From NCBI RefSeq assembly GCF_000518885.1, contig NZ_JAEL01000008.1:30974-94973 (forward strand): a stretch of DNA of 64,000 nucleotides. Direction: 5' to 3'. Every line of letters starts with the position of its first letter. The first letter of the stretch is position 1. The notes beneath the pieces are model-generated. The model was not told the origin of the DNA. It worked only from the letters and a program-made list of their open reading frames with translations, and did no database searches. Both the position numbers and the translations under genes were made by a program. Below, piece by piece: positions 55,047-63,752 of the stretch. Source of the stretch: Bacillus sp. J33 (GTDB taxonomy: Bacteria > Bacillota > Bacilli > Bacillales > Cytobacillaceae).

Positions 55047-55258
55047 ATGAGCCATTGAGATATTGGGGACAGTCTATGACACGGTAGGCTTAGCAGTTGG
55101 CTACTAACGCAGCTTTTCTATCCTTTACCGGGTTATGGAATTCGCCCAGTCAGATCTTAGTAGACGGTTTAACTGCTTTGACCTTGATTTACTCTGTTTC
55201 CATCAGCCTTATCAGTATAAGGTTGCTTAACGTGAATTTATCACTAATACAATATTAA
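55047..55258 (+). pseudogene. Remnant of a membrane-protein gene in the fmd operon
   Basis: An ATG at 55047 with AAAGGAG nine bases upstream is followed by only three codons and a stop. Later, in another frame, a hydrophobic stretch reads SFTGLWNSPSQILVDGLTAL then LIYSVSISLISIRLL to a stop at 55258. The pattern suggests a first operon gene, probably an amide or urea transporter, lost by internal deletion. The family is not identified. Confidence 0.5.
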
Positions 55259-55275
55259 TTAGGGAGAGTGAAGAT

Positions 55276-56463
55276 ATGCCAAAACCAATGTTTCACGTTG
55301 ATCTATCCAAAAGAATGGATGAACAAGCAGTACCAGGACACAACAGGTGGCATCCAGATATTCCAGCAGCATTCTCTGTTAATCCAGGAACTTCGTTTCG
55401 CATGGAATGTCTAGATTGGACGGACGGTCAAATTAAAAACAACGACGACCCGTCAGATATTAAGAATGTCAATTTAAAACGTGTTCATGTGTTAAGCGGC
55501 CCGGTCTATGTGAATGGTGTACAGCCAGGTGATCTTTTAGTCGTAGATATTCTCGATATTGGCGTATTTCCTGATGCAGAATGGGGATTCAACGGGATTT
55601 TTGCAAAAGAAAACGGCGGTGGCTTCTTAAGCGATCATTACCCTGAAGCTGCGAAGTCAATCTGGGACTTCCATGGCATCTATGCAACATCCCGTCACGT
55701 TCCAGGTGTTAAGTTCCCTGGCATCATCCACCCTGGTCTTATCGGGGTCGCACCTTCACAGGAACTTCTGGATGAGTGGAACAGGCGTGAAAAAGAGCTA
55801 GTAGATACGGATCCGAATCGTAACCCCGAGTTAGCCGCATTGCCTGAAAAAGAAAGTGTTGTTTTAGGACAAGTAAAAGATGCTGATTTTGATCGCATTG
55901 CAAAAGAAGGAGCCCGTACAGTTCCACCAAGAGAAAACGGTGGTAATTGTGATATTAAAAACTTATCAAAAGGTTCCCGCATTTATTTTCCAGTGTTTGT
56001 TAAAGGTGCTAAATTATCTGTTGGTGACCTTCACTTCTCCCAGGGAGATGGTGAAATCTCTTTTTGCGGCGGAATCGAAATGCCAGGTTGGATAGATTTA
56101 CATGTAGACGTTATCAAAGGCGGTATGGAAAAATACGGGATAAACTCAAACCCAATGTTTAAACCAGGTCCAGTAGATCCCCAGTTTGGCGAATACCTTG
56201 TTTTCGAAGGTATCTCTGTCAATGAACTAGATGGAAAGCAGCACTATTTAGATGCCCACATCGCTTATCGAAGAGCATGTTTAAATGCCATCGAATTTTT
56301 AAAAACATTGGGATATACAGGAGAACAGGCCTATATGCTTTTAAGTACCGCTCCAGTTGAAGGGCATATAGGCGGAATAGTGGATATTCCAAATGCTTGT
56401 TGTACGATCGGTATTCCAAAGGATATTTTTGACAAAGACATTCTACCAAAAGTAGGGAAGTAA
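55276..56463 (+). CDS. fmdA: Acetamidase/formamidase
   Basis: 395 residues of the FmdA_AmdA family, hydrolysing formamide (or acetamide) to the acid and ammonia. It starts with the usual PMFHVDLSKRMDEQ and AVPGHNRWHPDIP. Further family blocks are GVQPGDLLVVDILDIG near 80, GNCDIKNLSKGSRIYFPVFV near 220 and GDLHFSQGDGEISFCGGIEM near 247. This group is the zinc-type, unrelated to nitrilase-type amidases. ATG with GGGAGA nine bases upstream. Driven by the sigma-54 promoter and the amide-sensing activator next door. Confidence 0.95.
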   Translation: MPKPMFHVDLSKRMDEQAVPGHNRWHPDIPAAFSVNPGTSFRMECLDWTDGQIKNNDDPSDIKNVNLKRVHVLSGPVYVNGVQPGDLLVVDILDIGVFPDAEWGFNGIFAKENGGGFLSDHYPEAAKSIWDFHGIYATSRHVPGVKFPGIIHPGLIGVAPSQELLDEWNRREKELVDTDPNRNPELAALPEKESVVLGQVKDADFDRIAKEGARTVPPRENGGNCDIKNLSKGSRIYFPVFVKGAKLSVGDLHFSQGDGEISFCGGIEMPGWIDLHVDVIKGGMEKYGINSNPMFKPGPVDPQFGEYLVFEGISVNELDGKQHYLDAHIAYRRACLNAIEFLKTLGYTGEQAYMLLSTAPVEGHIGGIVDIPNACCTIGIPKDIFDKDILPKVGK

Positions 56464-56464
56464 T

Positions 56465-56737
56465 ATGGGGTACTATACGTTTCTATGTAACAGTTGTGGT
56501 GAATTCACGGAATGGCATAAAAGTATTCTAGGGCAGAAAGGCTACGCATTCTGCCCAAATTGCCAGCACGAAGCTGCACGTGTTTTCAAACCGCCCCTTG
56601 CTTTAAGAATGGACAGCAGCTTAAAAAAGAGGATTGAACGCGGAATGGAACCACGTATAGTTTGTAAAAACAAGCTTCAAAATCGTAACGTAAAACGAAA
56701 CGGAATACAAAAAAGACCATGGCAAGTTGGGCATTGA
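56465..56737 (+). CDS. FmdB-type zinc ribbon protein
   Basis: 90 residues. An N-terminal zinc ribbon with CNSC (residues 8-11) and CPNC (about 30-33) is followed by a basic tail. FmdB-like proteins accompany FmdA in amidase operons and are thought to act as small regulators. The gene begins one base after the fmdA stop, with no ribosome site of its own, so it is translated by coupling. Confidence 0.88.
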   Translation: MGYYTFLCNSCGEFTEWHKSILGQKGYAFCPNCQHEAARVFKPPLALRMDSSLKKRIERGMEPRIVCKNKLQNRNVKRNGIQKRPWQVGH

Positions 56738-56742
56738 ACATT

Positions 56743-56780
56743 AAAACACACCGGACCCTCAAAAGGTTCGGTGTGTTTTT
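56743..56780 (+). terminator. Terminator of the fmd operon
   Basis: 13-bp stem aacacaccggacc / ggttcggtgtgtt with one G-U pair and a U run, 8 bp after the fmdB-like stop. From here to 57030 nothing else is seen. Confidence 0.93.
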
Positions 56781-57030
56781 AAAAGAATTACTCCCTATTT
56801 CTTTACCAATCAAGCATCAACAATACAACTATTATCTTTTGGTTTACATAATTTACTAACTTGTTCCCCTACATACAATCTTGCTTAAAAAGTATTTGCA
56901 AAGTAACTGTTTACCATTGGTAAGAGTTTGAAGTGATTCCTGCTTCCTCTGCTCGACACCACAATAGGTTCCTGTCATATTTAATGCCTGACCTCAAATG
57001 GTTTATACCAGAATCCTGCAACCCGTGATA

Positions 57031-59073
57031 CTATTTTTCTTTAAATAATCCTGCCGGGATTTCGGCATCCCAGTTTTCAGGGATGTCTAATCGCAGCGCA
57101 TGTGCAACAACAGCTGCAGTATCAACCACTTCCACACTAGTCAATACGGTGCCAGGTTCAATTGATGCCCCTTTTGCTGCCCAAAAAACAGTCTGTTCTA
57201 CTGTGGAGTCTCCCCCGTGCCCAGTCCCTTTTCCGCCATGGTCTGAAGTGAGAATCACTAGCGTATCCTCCATCAACCCTTCATCTTCTAAAGCCCGGAC
57301 AATTTGGCCGACATACTGATCTGCTTTTTGTGCTTGCTCATAGAATTTTGGAGTGTAATAGCCATATGTGTGTCCAGCACCATCCACTTCATCCAAGTGA
57401 ATAAAAATGTTTCGGGTGTCCTGTCCATTTGTTTTGATATAATCGACCGCTTTTTGGGCCGTATTTGCATCGTTGCCGCCATTTACCTTATAAGCTCCGG
57501 CAGAATCTTCAATGATCCCTTTGTTAATCGGTGACCACGTGATAAAAGAAGCTTGCTGAAGCATCGGACGTTCTTGTTTAAGCAGCTTCATATAAGAAGG
57601 ATAAGGATTATTTTCAGGATAATGGGTACTAGCTACAATGCTGTTCGTCAGTTGATGTTTGGACGGAACGACTCCATGTAAAATAGACCCCCAGTTTTGT
57701 CCGCTAATGGTTGGGAGCATGGCTTTTGCCTCATAGGTTCCAGCACCTTCACTGATTAGCTTTTGAATATTTTGTGCGTTTGCTTTGGGGTCTTTTACAG
57801 CATTTCCAATCCCATCAATTCCGATAAAAACAACTCTCTTATAAAGAAAATCATTTTTATAGGGAGCTAATTTATCTTTCATCATTTTCACATCTGCAAT
57901 ATCCACTTTTTTATCATCCGTGATATCCGCTGTTTGAGCTTTCTCCCAGCGATTATCACCTTCACGGCTGTTCTGATTTTTTAAGATGAAATTTAAATCA
58001 TCATGGCTGAGCAGACCATCACCCGTTACATCGATAGAGTTTGCAACATGTACGTTGGCCGAAGCTGTTTTCCCGCCGTCAATGGTTTTTGCTGTAATCG
58101 TTGCGTTGCCTGGCTTCCCTGCAATTACAGTAGGACGACCGTTTATCATTTCTATTGTTGCAACGGTTTCATCGCTGGAGATCCATTCAATCTCCTTATT
58201 TGTGGCATCACTTGGTGAGACCGCTGCTGTAAGCGGCATTGGTGCACCTGATTTAAGGTCAATTTCCGTTTGGTCTAATGCGATTGATTCTACTGGTGTA
58301 GGCGGAAGTGGAGGAGCAGACTCATACATGGAGCGTACTTCTGATTCGGTCAAGGCCTTTCGGTAGATTTGCAGCTCATCCACTTTTGCTTTCAGTGCGG
58401 ACCCATAGCTGCCAGTCCCATCCTGACCAATTTTAGTTGTATAAGGGGAATCCAGCGTACCTTTCATTCCCGAAATATCGACTGTATGAATTAGGTTTCC
58501 ATCTTTATAAAAGCGTGCACTGCCGTCCCGATCATGTGTAACGACAATATGATGCCAGTTATAATCAACGACATCCGGCATATGATAATCCAGCCTGCTG
58601 CTTTCAGACGTTTTGAAGTTCCAGATGAGATTTCTTGAGTTCGCAGCTAAAATCCAACCAGTATTGCTGCCAGAATTCCAGTTTTTATTCGAAATGATCG
58701 AGGGATCTCCATTGATCCCATCTGATTTAAACCAGAACGCGACTGAAAAATCCGTACTATCACCGAACTGAAGTTCACCGGAGCTGCCTAAATCTATGTA
58801 TTGTCCTGGTGAGGTAAAGCTGATGGCTTGTCCAATTCGTCCTTGTGAAAATTCAGGATTGCCGTGGACCATTGGCTTTAAAGCACTTGCCGAACCATCG
58901 TTGGAATTGTTTTCAAATTTTAAGTCCAGTACCGTTCCCTCATTGGCAAACACAACAGAAGACAAACCATGGGAAAAAACATTATAGGGGATATCGGTAC
59001 TTGTTGCCGCAGCCGATAGTGCCACCGTTAATGCTGAGCCTACCACAACTTTTCTAAATATATTCGCTTTCAT
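57031..59073 (-). CDS. Secreted LamG / Ig-like / dockerin phosphodiesterase
   Basis: 680 residues. Signal peptide (about 1-43, ending VVFA), then a LamG/concanavalin-like domain (about 48-250), a BIG2 Ig-like domain (about 265-345), two dockerin EF-hand repeats (DVTGDGLLSHDDLNFIL and DITDDKKVDIADVKMM) and a C-terminal type I phosphodiesterase. The metal site is complete: FIGIDGIG, nucleophile Thr in LPTISGQNW, HLDEVDGAGHTYG and TSDHGGKGTGHGG. It probably hydrolyses phosphodiesters outside the cell. The ATG at 59073 has GGAGGT six bases upstream. Terminal signals for sortase or S-layer attachment are absent. Confidence 0.9.
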   Translation of the reverse strand: MKANIFRKVVVGSALTVALSAAATSTDIPYNVFSHGLSSVVFANEGTVLDLKFENNSNDGSASALKPMVHGNPEFSQGRIGQAISFTSPGQYIDLGSSGELQFGDSTDFSVAFWFKSDGINGDPSIISNKNWNSGSNTGWILAANSRNLIWNFKTSESSRLDYHMPDVVDYNWHHIVVTHDRDGSARFYKDGNLIHTVDISGMKGTLDSPYTTKIGQDGTGSYGSALKAKVDELQIYRKALTESEVRSMYESAPPLPPTPVESIALDQTEIDLKSGAPMPLTAAVSPSDATNKEIEWISSDETVATIEMINGRPTVIAGKPGNATITAKTIDGGKTASANVHVANSIDVTGDGLLSHDDLNFILKNQNSREGDNRWEKAQTADITDDKKVDIADVKMMKDKLAPYKNDFLYKRVVFIGIDGIGNAVKDPKANAQNIQKLISEGAGTYEAKAMLPTISGQNWGSILHGVVPSKHQLTNSIVASTHYPENNPYPSYMKLLKQERPMLQQASFITWSPINKGIIEDSAGAYKVNGGNDANTAQKAVDYIKTNGQDTRNIFIHLDEVDGAGHTYGYYTPKFYEQAQKADQYVGQIVRALEDEGLMEDTLVILTSDHGGKGTGHGGDSTVEQTVFWAAKGASIEPGTVLTSVEVVDTAAVVAHALRLDIPENWDAEIPAGLFKEK

Positions 59074-59504
59074 TATCCTACCTCCGCTATCTAGATTCAT
59101 CATACATTTCAATTGTAGAAAGCAAATATAAACAGATTTGTAGAATTGCATTAAGAATTGTAAATAACTATTAATCTGGAATAATCCTCAAGTAGAATCG
59201 GGCGTCGTCTTGATGATTGGTGAGATGCTGTCTGAAAACATCGGTTTACTGGACCATAGCCCGCATGGTCACATGTTTACTCCTTTTTCGGTATATGGTT
59301 TTTATTATCATCATCTGGTACATTGACAAGTTGTCTAAACCCTCCAAATAAGATGTTTCAACAATCTCAGACTTTTGGATGAGAACATTTTCAACTTATG
59401 AAGGATTACGCTTTTCTATAATTAATATAAAGTAGTAGAAGATGATCATCATAGAGATCAAGACGCTGTGTTGGAAGGATGAACTTTAAAGGAGAGTGTA
59501 TTCA
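59074..59504. other. Divergent promoter region
   Basis: Contains the leaders of the phosphodiesterase and Rieske genes. A 37-codon, histidine-rich plus-strand frame at 59213-59326 lacks a ribosome site. No other structure seen. Confidence 0.4.
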
Positions 59505-61268
59505 TTGGCAGAGGCAATTTATGTTGGTCAACTTGAAACGTTGAAGAATGATGGTGCAAAAGTTGTTAAGGGCGGTAAACACGGTATAGCTGTATTTTTT
59601 CATGAAGGTGAATTACACGCTGTCGATAACCGTTGTCCGCACATGGGTTTTCCTTTACATATGGGCAGCCTATGTGATGGAATCCTGACTTGTCACTGGC
59701 ATCATGCTCGTTTTGATGTAAAGAGCGGTGGTACGCTCGATCCTTGGGCGGATGACGTGCCAACCTACCCTGTAGAGGTGAAGGACGGAGAAGTTTGGGT
59801 GAAGCCGACACCACACCATAAAGTAACTGTTGAAAAATTACAGCAGCGGCTCCGAGAAGGTCTAGAACAAAGCTTAAGCCTAGTCATCGCTAAAGCAGTT
59901 GTCGGTCTAGCAGAAGCGGGGATCTCCTCTAGAGAAATCGCAAAAGTTGGCGTAGAGTTCGGAACAAAGCATCGGCAAAGTGGCTGGCGTTCTGGTCTGA
60001 CGATTTTAACAGCGATGACGAACATATTACCTAAACTGGACAAAACAGGTCAGATTCTTGCCTTGTATCAAGGTCTGGTCCACGTAGCTCGTGAAAGCTC
60101 TGGTATGGGAACACGCTTTTTACTAGGGTCATTGCCGATAACGAATGAGATGGAAAACCAATCTGTTGAACAGCTTGCAAAGTGGTACAGGCATTGTGTG
60201 GAGGTCCGTGATGCACAAGGTGCTGAGCGTATTTTGTTGACAGCGATTGAATCAGGCAGTACGGACGTACAACTAGCTGACATGATGATGGCGGCAGTAA
60301 CGGATCACTTTTATATCAATACTGGACATACACTTGACTTCCATAACAAGGCGTTTGAGATTTTGGAACACATCGGAGAAGAATATCGTCCCTATGTATT
60401 GACTTCATTGTTGCCTGGTATTTCAAACATGTCTCGGAGCGAGGAATCCCATAGCTGGCAATCTCCAATCAACCTTGTCAAACCATTAAACGAAGCTTTT
60501 GAAAAACTAGAAGCCACTATCCAAGTTGGAAATTCAATGGAAGCAGCTGATTTTGATGAAAATGCATTAGTTGAACAGCTCTTATCTGACCAACCGATTG
60601 AGACAATTCAGATGATGATTCAAGCCCTTGAGTCTGGTGTCACACCTGTTCGGTTAGCACAATTGGTTTCATTGGCTGCAGCTGAAAGAATTGCGCGCTT
60701 CCATACACAAAATGATTTCAATGATTGGATCACTGTCCTTCATACATTCACCCATGCACATGCGGTACACCAAAGCTTGGAACGTTCGACAACTGTGGAA
60801 TTGACACGTGCTGTATTCCATGGTGCAATGAGTGTTTATCTGGATCGTTTCCTGAACATGCCTGCTGCTAGAAAGCCACAACCCGCTGAAGCTGTAAAAA
60901 CAACTCAGGATCCTTCGGAGTTATTGGAAATCATGAATAAACAGCAGCAAGTGACAGAAGCTGCTCGTTGGGTAATGACGTATTTAGCTGGTGGCGGAGA
61001 AAAAGCCCCTCTTTTCAACATACTCGGTCATGCCTTGCTTCGAGAGGACGCTGAATTTCATTCTTTCCAAATGTATGAAGCAGGTGTCGTTGAGCATGAT
61101 TATTGGGCAGGAGAAGAATCGCACATTTCAGACCGAGCACAGGAAACGATGATTCTCGCGATAACACGATATCTCGCAGGTCATGCCCCTACCGCAAGAG
61201 AAATGCCGCACACAGCTCGAATTGCGATGAGACTCCATGAAGGAGAAAAGCTTTTTGAAGAAAAATGA
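59505..61268 (+). CDS. Rieske [2Fe-2S] protein with long helical C-terminal domain
   Basis: 587 residues. Residues 1-105 are a Rieske ferredoxin domain with both ligand pairs: CPH near residue 44 and CHWHH near 63, spaced as usual. The other 480 residues are mainly helical, with no membrane segment and no catalytic motif I recognise. Start: TTG at 59505 with GGAG about 10 bases upstream; the GTG three codons earlier touches that site. It may be an oxygenase or electron-transfer module fused to a substrate-binding or questin-oxidase-like domain. Single gene with its own terminator. Confidence 0.85.
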   Translation: MAEAIYVGQLETLKNDGAKVVKGGKHGIAVFFHEGELHAVDNRCPHMGFPLHMGSLCDGILTCHWHHARFDVKSGGTLDPWADDVPTYPVEVKDGEVWVKPTPHHKVTVEKLQQRLREGLEQSLSLVIAKAVVGLAEAGISSREIAKVGVEFGTKHRQSGWRSGLTILTAMTNILPKLDKTGQILALYQGLVHVARESSGMGTRFLLGSLPITNEMENQSVEQLAKWYRHCVEVRDAQGAERILLTAIESGSTDVQLADMMMAAVTDHFYINTGHTLDFHNKAFEILEHIGEEYRPYVLTSLLPGISNMSRSEESHSWQSPINLVKPLNEAFEKLEATIQVGNSMEAADFDENALVEQLLSDQPIETIQMMIQALESGVTPVRLAQLVSLAAAERIARFHTQNDFNDWITVLHTFTHAHAVHQSLERSTTVELTRAVFHGAMSVYLDRFLNMPAARKPQPAEAVKTTQDPSELLEIMNKQQQVTEAARWVMTYLAGGGEKAPLFNILGHALLREDAEFHSFQMYEAGVVEHDYWAGEESHISDRAQETMILAITRYLAGHAPTAREMPHTARIAMRLHEGEKLFEEK

Positions 61269-61278
61269 TTGATTTTTG

Positions 61279-61311
61279 AAAAAGGCTGTTCCCTTTTACT
61301 GCAGCCTTTTT
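61279..61311. terminator. Terminator after the Rieske gene
   Basis: Perfect 10-bp stem aaaaaggctg / cagccttttt with a 13-base loop, 10 bp past the stop; A and T runs would serve both directions. Confidence 0.9.
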
Positions 61312-61471
61312 CATCCTTGCTGAGTTTTATTTACTTGGCTGCCTTCTGTCAAAAAGACACACCGGTAGTAGGTTCATCTGCTATCATGGTAACAATTATT
61401 TTTTGATCGGGGTAAGTAAAACCAAGTTTTTTATTAAAATTTTTCTAGTAAATATATAGTATATTATTTCA

Positions 61472-61990
61472 TTACCAACCTAATCGATCACGAAGAGAAG
61501 TAATATGCGCAACATGATGCAGCCCATGCCAAGCATAGATCCCAATATTAATGCTTAGCTTAACAACACCTGATTCCGGGTGCTGGAACGTCTTTGCCAG
61601 TTCATCCTGTTTCAAAGAACGCAACAGAAAAACCCATCTGCTATGTAAAGACTCTATTAGTTTTAATGAAACGTCTACTGGTAACTTCGAATCAGGGAGC
61701 TCAGCCCACTTTCCTTCTTCATACAGTTTAATGGAAGGAGTGTTTTCTGTGAGAGCCAATTTAAAACGAGTATAACTATTTAAATGGCTGTCGGCAATGT
61801 GGTGGACCACTTGACGAATGGTCCATCCGTCAGAGCGATAAGCTGTATCTAACTGCTCATCATTTAAACCCTTCACAGCTTCTTTTAATTCAAATGGAAG
61901 TTCTTCAATCTCTTTAATCCACCTCTCTAATAATTCTGCTGTTGGCTCTCCGTCATAATTAAACTTTCCAATAGGGTAACGCAAATCCAT
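61472..61990 (-). CDS. YfiT-like bacillithiol transferase (DinB fold)
   Basis: 172 residues close in pattern to B. subtilis YfiT/BstA: starts LRYPIGKF, then [17 protein letters not shown] near 53-69 and the metal-ligand end [20 protein letters not shown]. Nickel- or zinc-dependent; YfiT-type proteins join bacillithiol to reactive or toxic electrophiles. Ribosome site AAAGGAG nine bases upstream. The racemase gene upstream is 17 bp away, so they are co-transcribed. Confidence 0.9.
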   Translation of the reverse strand: MDLRYPIGKFNYDGEPTAELLERWIKEIEELPFELKEAVKGLNDEQLDTAYRSDGWTIRQVVHHIADSHLNSYTRFKLALTENTPSIKLYEEGKWAELPDSKLPVDVSLKLIESLHSRWVFLLRSLKQDELAKTFQHPESGVVKLSINIGIYAWHGLHHVAHITSLRDRLGW

Positions 61991-62007
61991 TCAAGCAACT
62001 CTCCTTT

Positions 62008-62703
62008 CTATATTTTCTTTAACGACATATTTACTGCTTCAAGAGCATGTATAACAGTTGTGTCAAACAGAGGAACATTGGAATCCTCCGGTTTTATCAA
62101 TAATCCAATTTCTGTACAGCCTAATATAATTCCTTCAGCTCCAGTTTCGATCAAACGTTGGATAACCTTTTTATAATAATCCCTTGAGGTTTGTTGAACC
62201 TTCCCTAAACATAACTCTTCATAAATAATCTTGTTTACAATCTCCCTTTCATGATCATTTGGGACGATAACCTTTATACCATTAGATTCTAAACGTGATT
62301 TGTAAAAGTCTTGCTCCATAGTATACCTTGTGCCAAGTAATCCAACGGAACTAATTCCTTGCTCTTTAATTTTATTAGCTGTTGCATCTGCAATATGTAT
62401 AATAGGTATGTTGATTTTTTCCTGTATATCATCAATAACCTTGTGCATGGTATTGGTGCAAATAACGATAAAATCTGCGCCCCCTTTTTCCAGAGAATGT
62501 GCAGCGTCACCCAATGTTTCACCAGCCCTTTTCCAGCCACCCTCTGACTGAAAACGCTCAATTTCCTCAAAGTCAACGCTGTATAAAAGGCATCTTCCAG
62601 AATGTAACCCACCTAATCTTCTTTTCACTTCTTCGTTAATAATCCGATAATACTCAGCAGATGATTCCCAGCTCATTCCACCAATAAGGCCAATAACTTT
62701 CAT
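62008..62703 (-). CDS. Aspartate/glutamate racemase family protein
   Basis: 231 residues. Both catalytic cysteines of the Asp/Glu racemase family are present: CTNTMH (Cys82 region) and GCTEIGLL (near 195). The start IGLIGGMSWESSAEYYRIIN is typical of the YgeA/RacD-like group that racemises Asp, Glu or other amino acids without a cofactor. ATG with GGAGG seven bases upstream. In operon with the YfiT-like gene. Confidence 0.92.
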   Translation of the reverse strand: MKVIGLIGGMSWESSAEYYRIINEEVKRRLGGLHSGRCLLYSVDFEEIERFQSEGGWKRAGETLGDAAHSLEKGGADFIVICTNTMHKVIDDIQEKINIPIIHIADATANKIKEQGISSVGLLGTRYTMEQDFYKSRLESNGIKVIVPNDHEREIVNKIIYEELCLGKVQQTSRDYYKKVIQRLIETGAEGIILGCTEIGLLIKPEDSNVPLFDTTVIHALEAVNMSLKKI

Positions 62704-62913
62704 GTTAAATCCTCCAAACCATCGCCATTTTTGTTTTCTTCTTTAGCATCAAGTACAAGGACAAATCTTCTTATTTAAAAACGTCACTTTGAAACAAAAA
62801 TATATCTTCTAAATAAACTTCCATTTAATATCGGATAATCCCTTCTCATATTCAAGAAAATGGGCCTGAAATGAAAAATGAGCGCTTATCCTTGTTCCAG
62901 GATAGCGTCCCTA

Positions 62914-63212
62914 TAATTGAATAAGGGTATAATGAAGCAGTTGCCTTTAATCCCATCTTAATGATTCCTTTCTGGCTAAATGCGTTAGTATCACCAATCA
63001 TTGTATACATTGCTCTTAACAGTGAATTTGTTCCCATTCCGAGCATGCTATTCCAGCTCTGGTATACACCACTTGGTAACTCAACGTACATTATTTCAGG
63101 GATACCTGGATTAATGTTACTCGCTATTGTTTTAGCAACCATGTTCCTCATTTGGTTCCCATTCTTTAAGGTGTACGACAAACAAGAATGGAATAAGGAA
63201 CAAAAGAAATGA
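62914..63212 (+). pseudogene. PTS sugar transporter IIC remnant
   Basis: Only the last about 100 codons of a lactose/cellobiose-type PTS IIC remain: NEAVAFNPILMIPFWLNALV, then IISGIPGLMLLAIVLATMFL and the family-typical end FPFFKVYDKQEWNKEQKK. Upstream the frame is blocked by a stop and the text no longer matches the family. The apparent ATG at 62961 is internal and has no ribosome site. Confidence 0.8.
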
Positions 63213-63274
63213 GAAGATTTATAAGTAGCTAAATATAAAACCATAAAATGTTGTACCTGTCTAAAAAAGCAAAT

Positions 63275-63301
63275 AAAGGGTGCTGACTTTGTCAGCACCC
63301 T
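63275..63301. terminator. Perfect hairpin between two pseudogenes
   Basis: Stem agggtgctgac / gtcagcaccct with a 3-base loop, no long U tract (cttta on the minus strand). Probably the old terminator of one or both of the converging remnants. Confidence 0.6.
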
Positions 63302-63307
63302 ATACAA

Positions 63308-63752
63308 CTATCCGCCGTACAAAAATTTCACAAATAAATTTAAAGGTGTCAAACTTATTTTACAAAAGGTGAGCGTTCTAGGGGCACCGGGAGAAATTAA
63401 TTTTTTGCTATGGGCAGGCTGAAATGAAGGAGTAAACCCTTCGCCATACACATCAGCCTCACACAAAATGATAAAAGCATGCGGATTAATTTCCTGTACC
63501 ATGTCTCTTAAAATCCTGTACTTTCTTTGGATTAAGGACAGTCATCATAATGACTCTTTCACTATTGGTATAACCTCCTGCCCCCGATCTTTTCGTAAAG
63601 CCTCTATTTAATTCATGGAGAACCGTCTCGGTTATTTTCATTTCAAATTCTTTAGAAGATATGATATATGCTACTTTGGATCCCTTTTTATTCCCCATAA
63701 TAATATCCACGGTCTTTCGCGTCACAAATGTAAACGCTAGAATAAAGTTGAC
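63308..63752 (-). pseudogene. YitT family (DUF2179) membrane protein remnant
   Basis: The C-terminal domain of a YitT-like protein is clear: SKVAYIISSKEFEMKITETV, LNRGFTKRSGAGGYTNSERV, MMTVLNPKKVQDFK. Then a one-base shift near 63500 is needed to reach MVQEINPHAFIILCEADVYGEGF. The membrane-spanning N-terminal half is missing because the IS21-type element begins at about 63750. The gene has thus two lesions. Confidence 0.85.

Noticed and set aside
59213..59326. 37-codon histidine-rich plus-strand frame
   Set aside because: No ribosome site and no similarity that I know; better taken as leader DNA.
62852..63307. 151-codon minus-strand frame
   Set aside because: Shadow of the PTS IIC remnant, whose protein text on the plus strand is clear.
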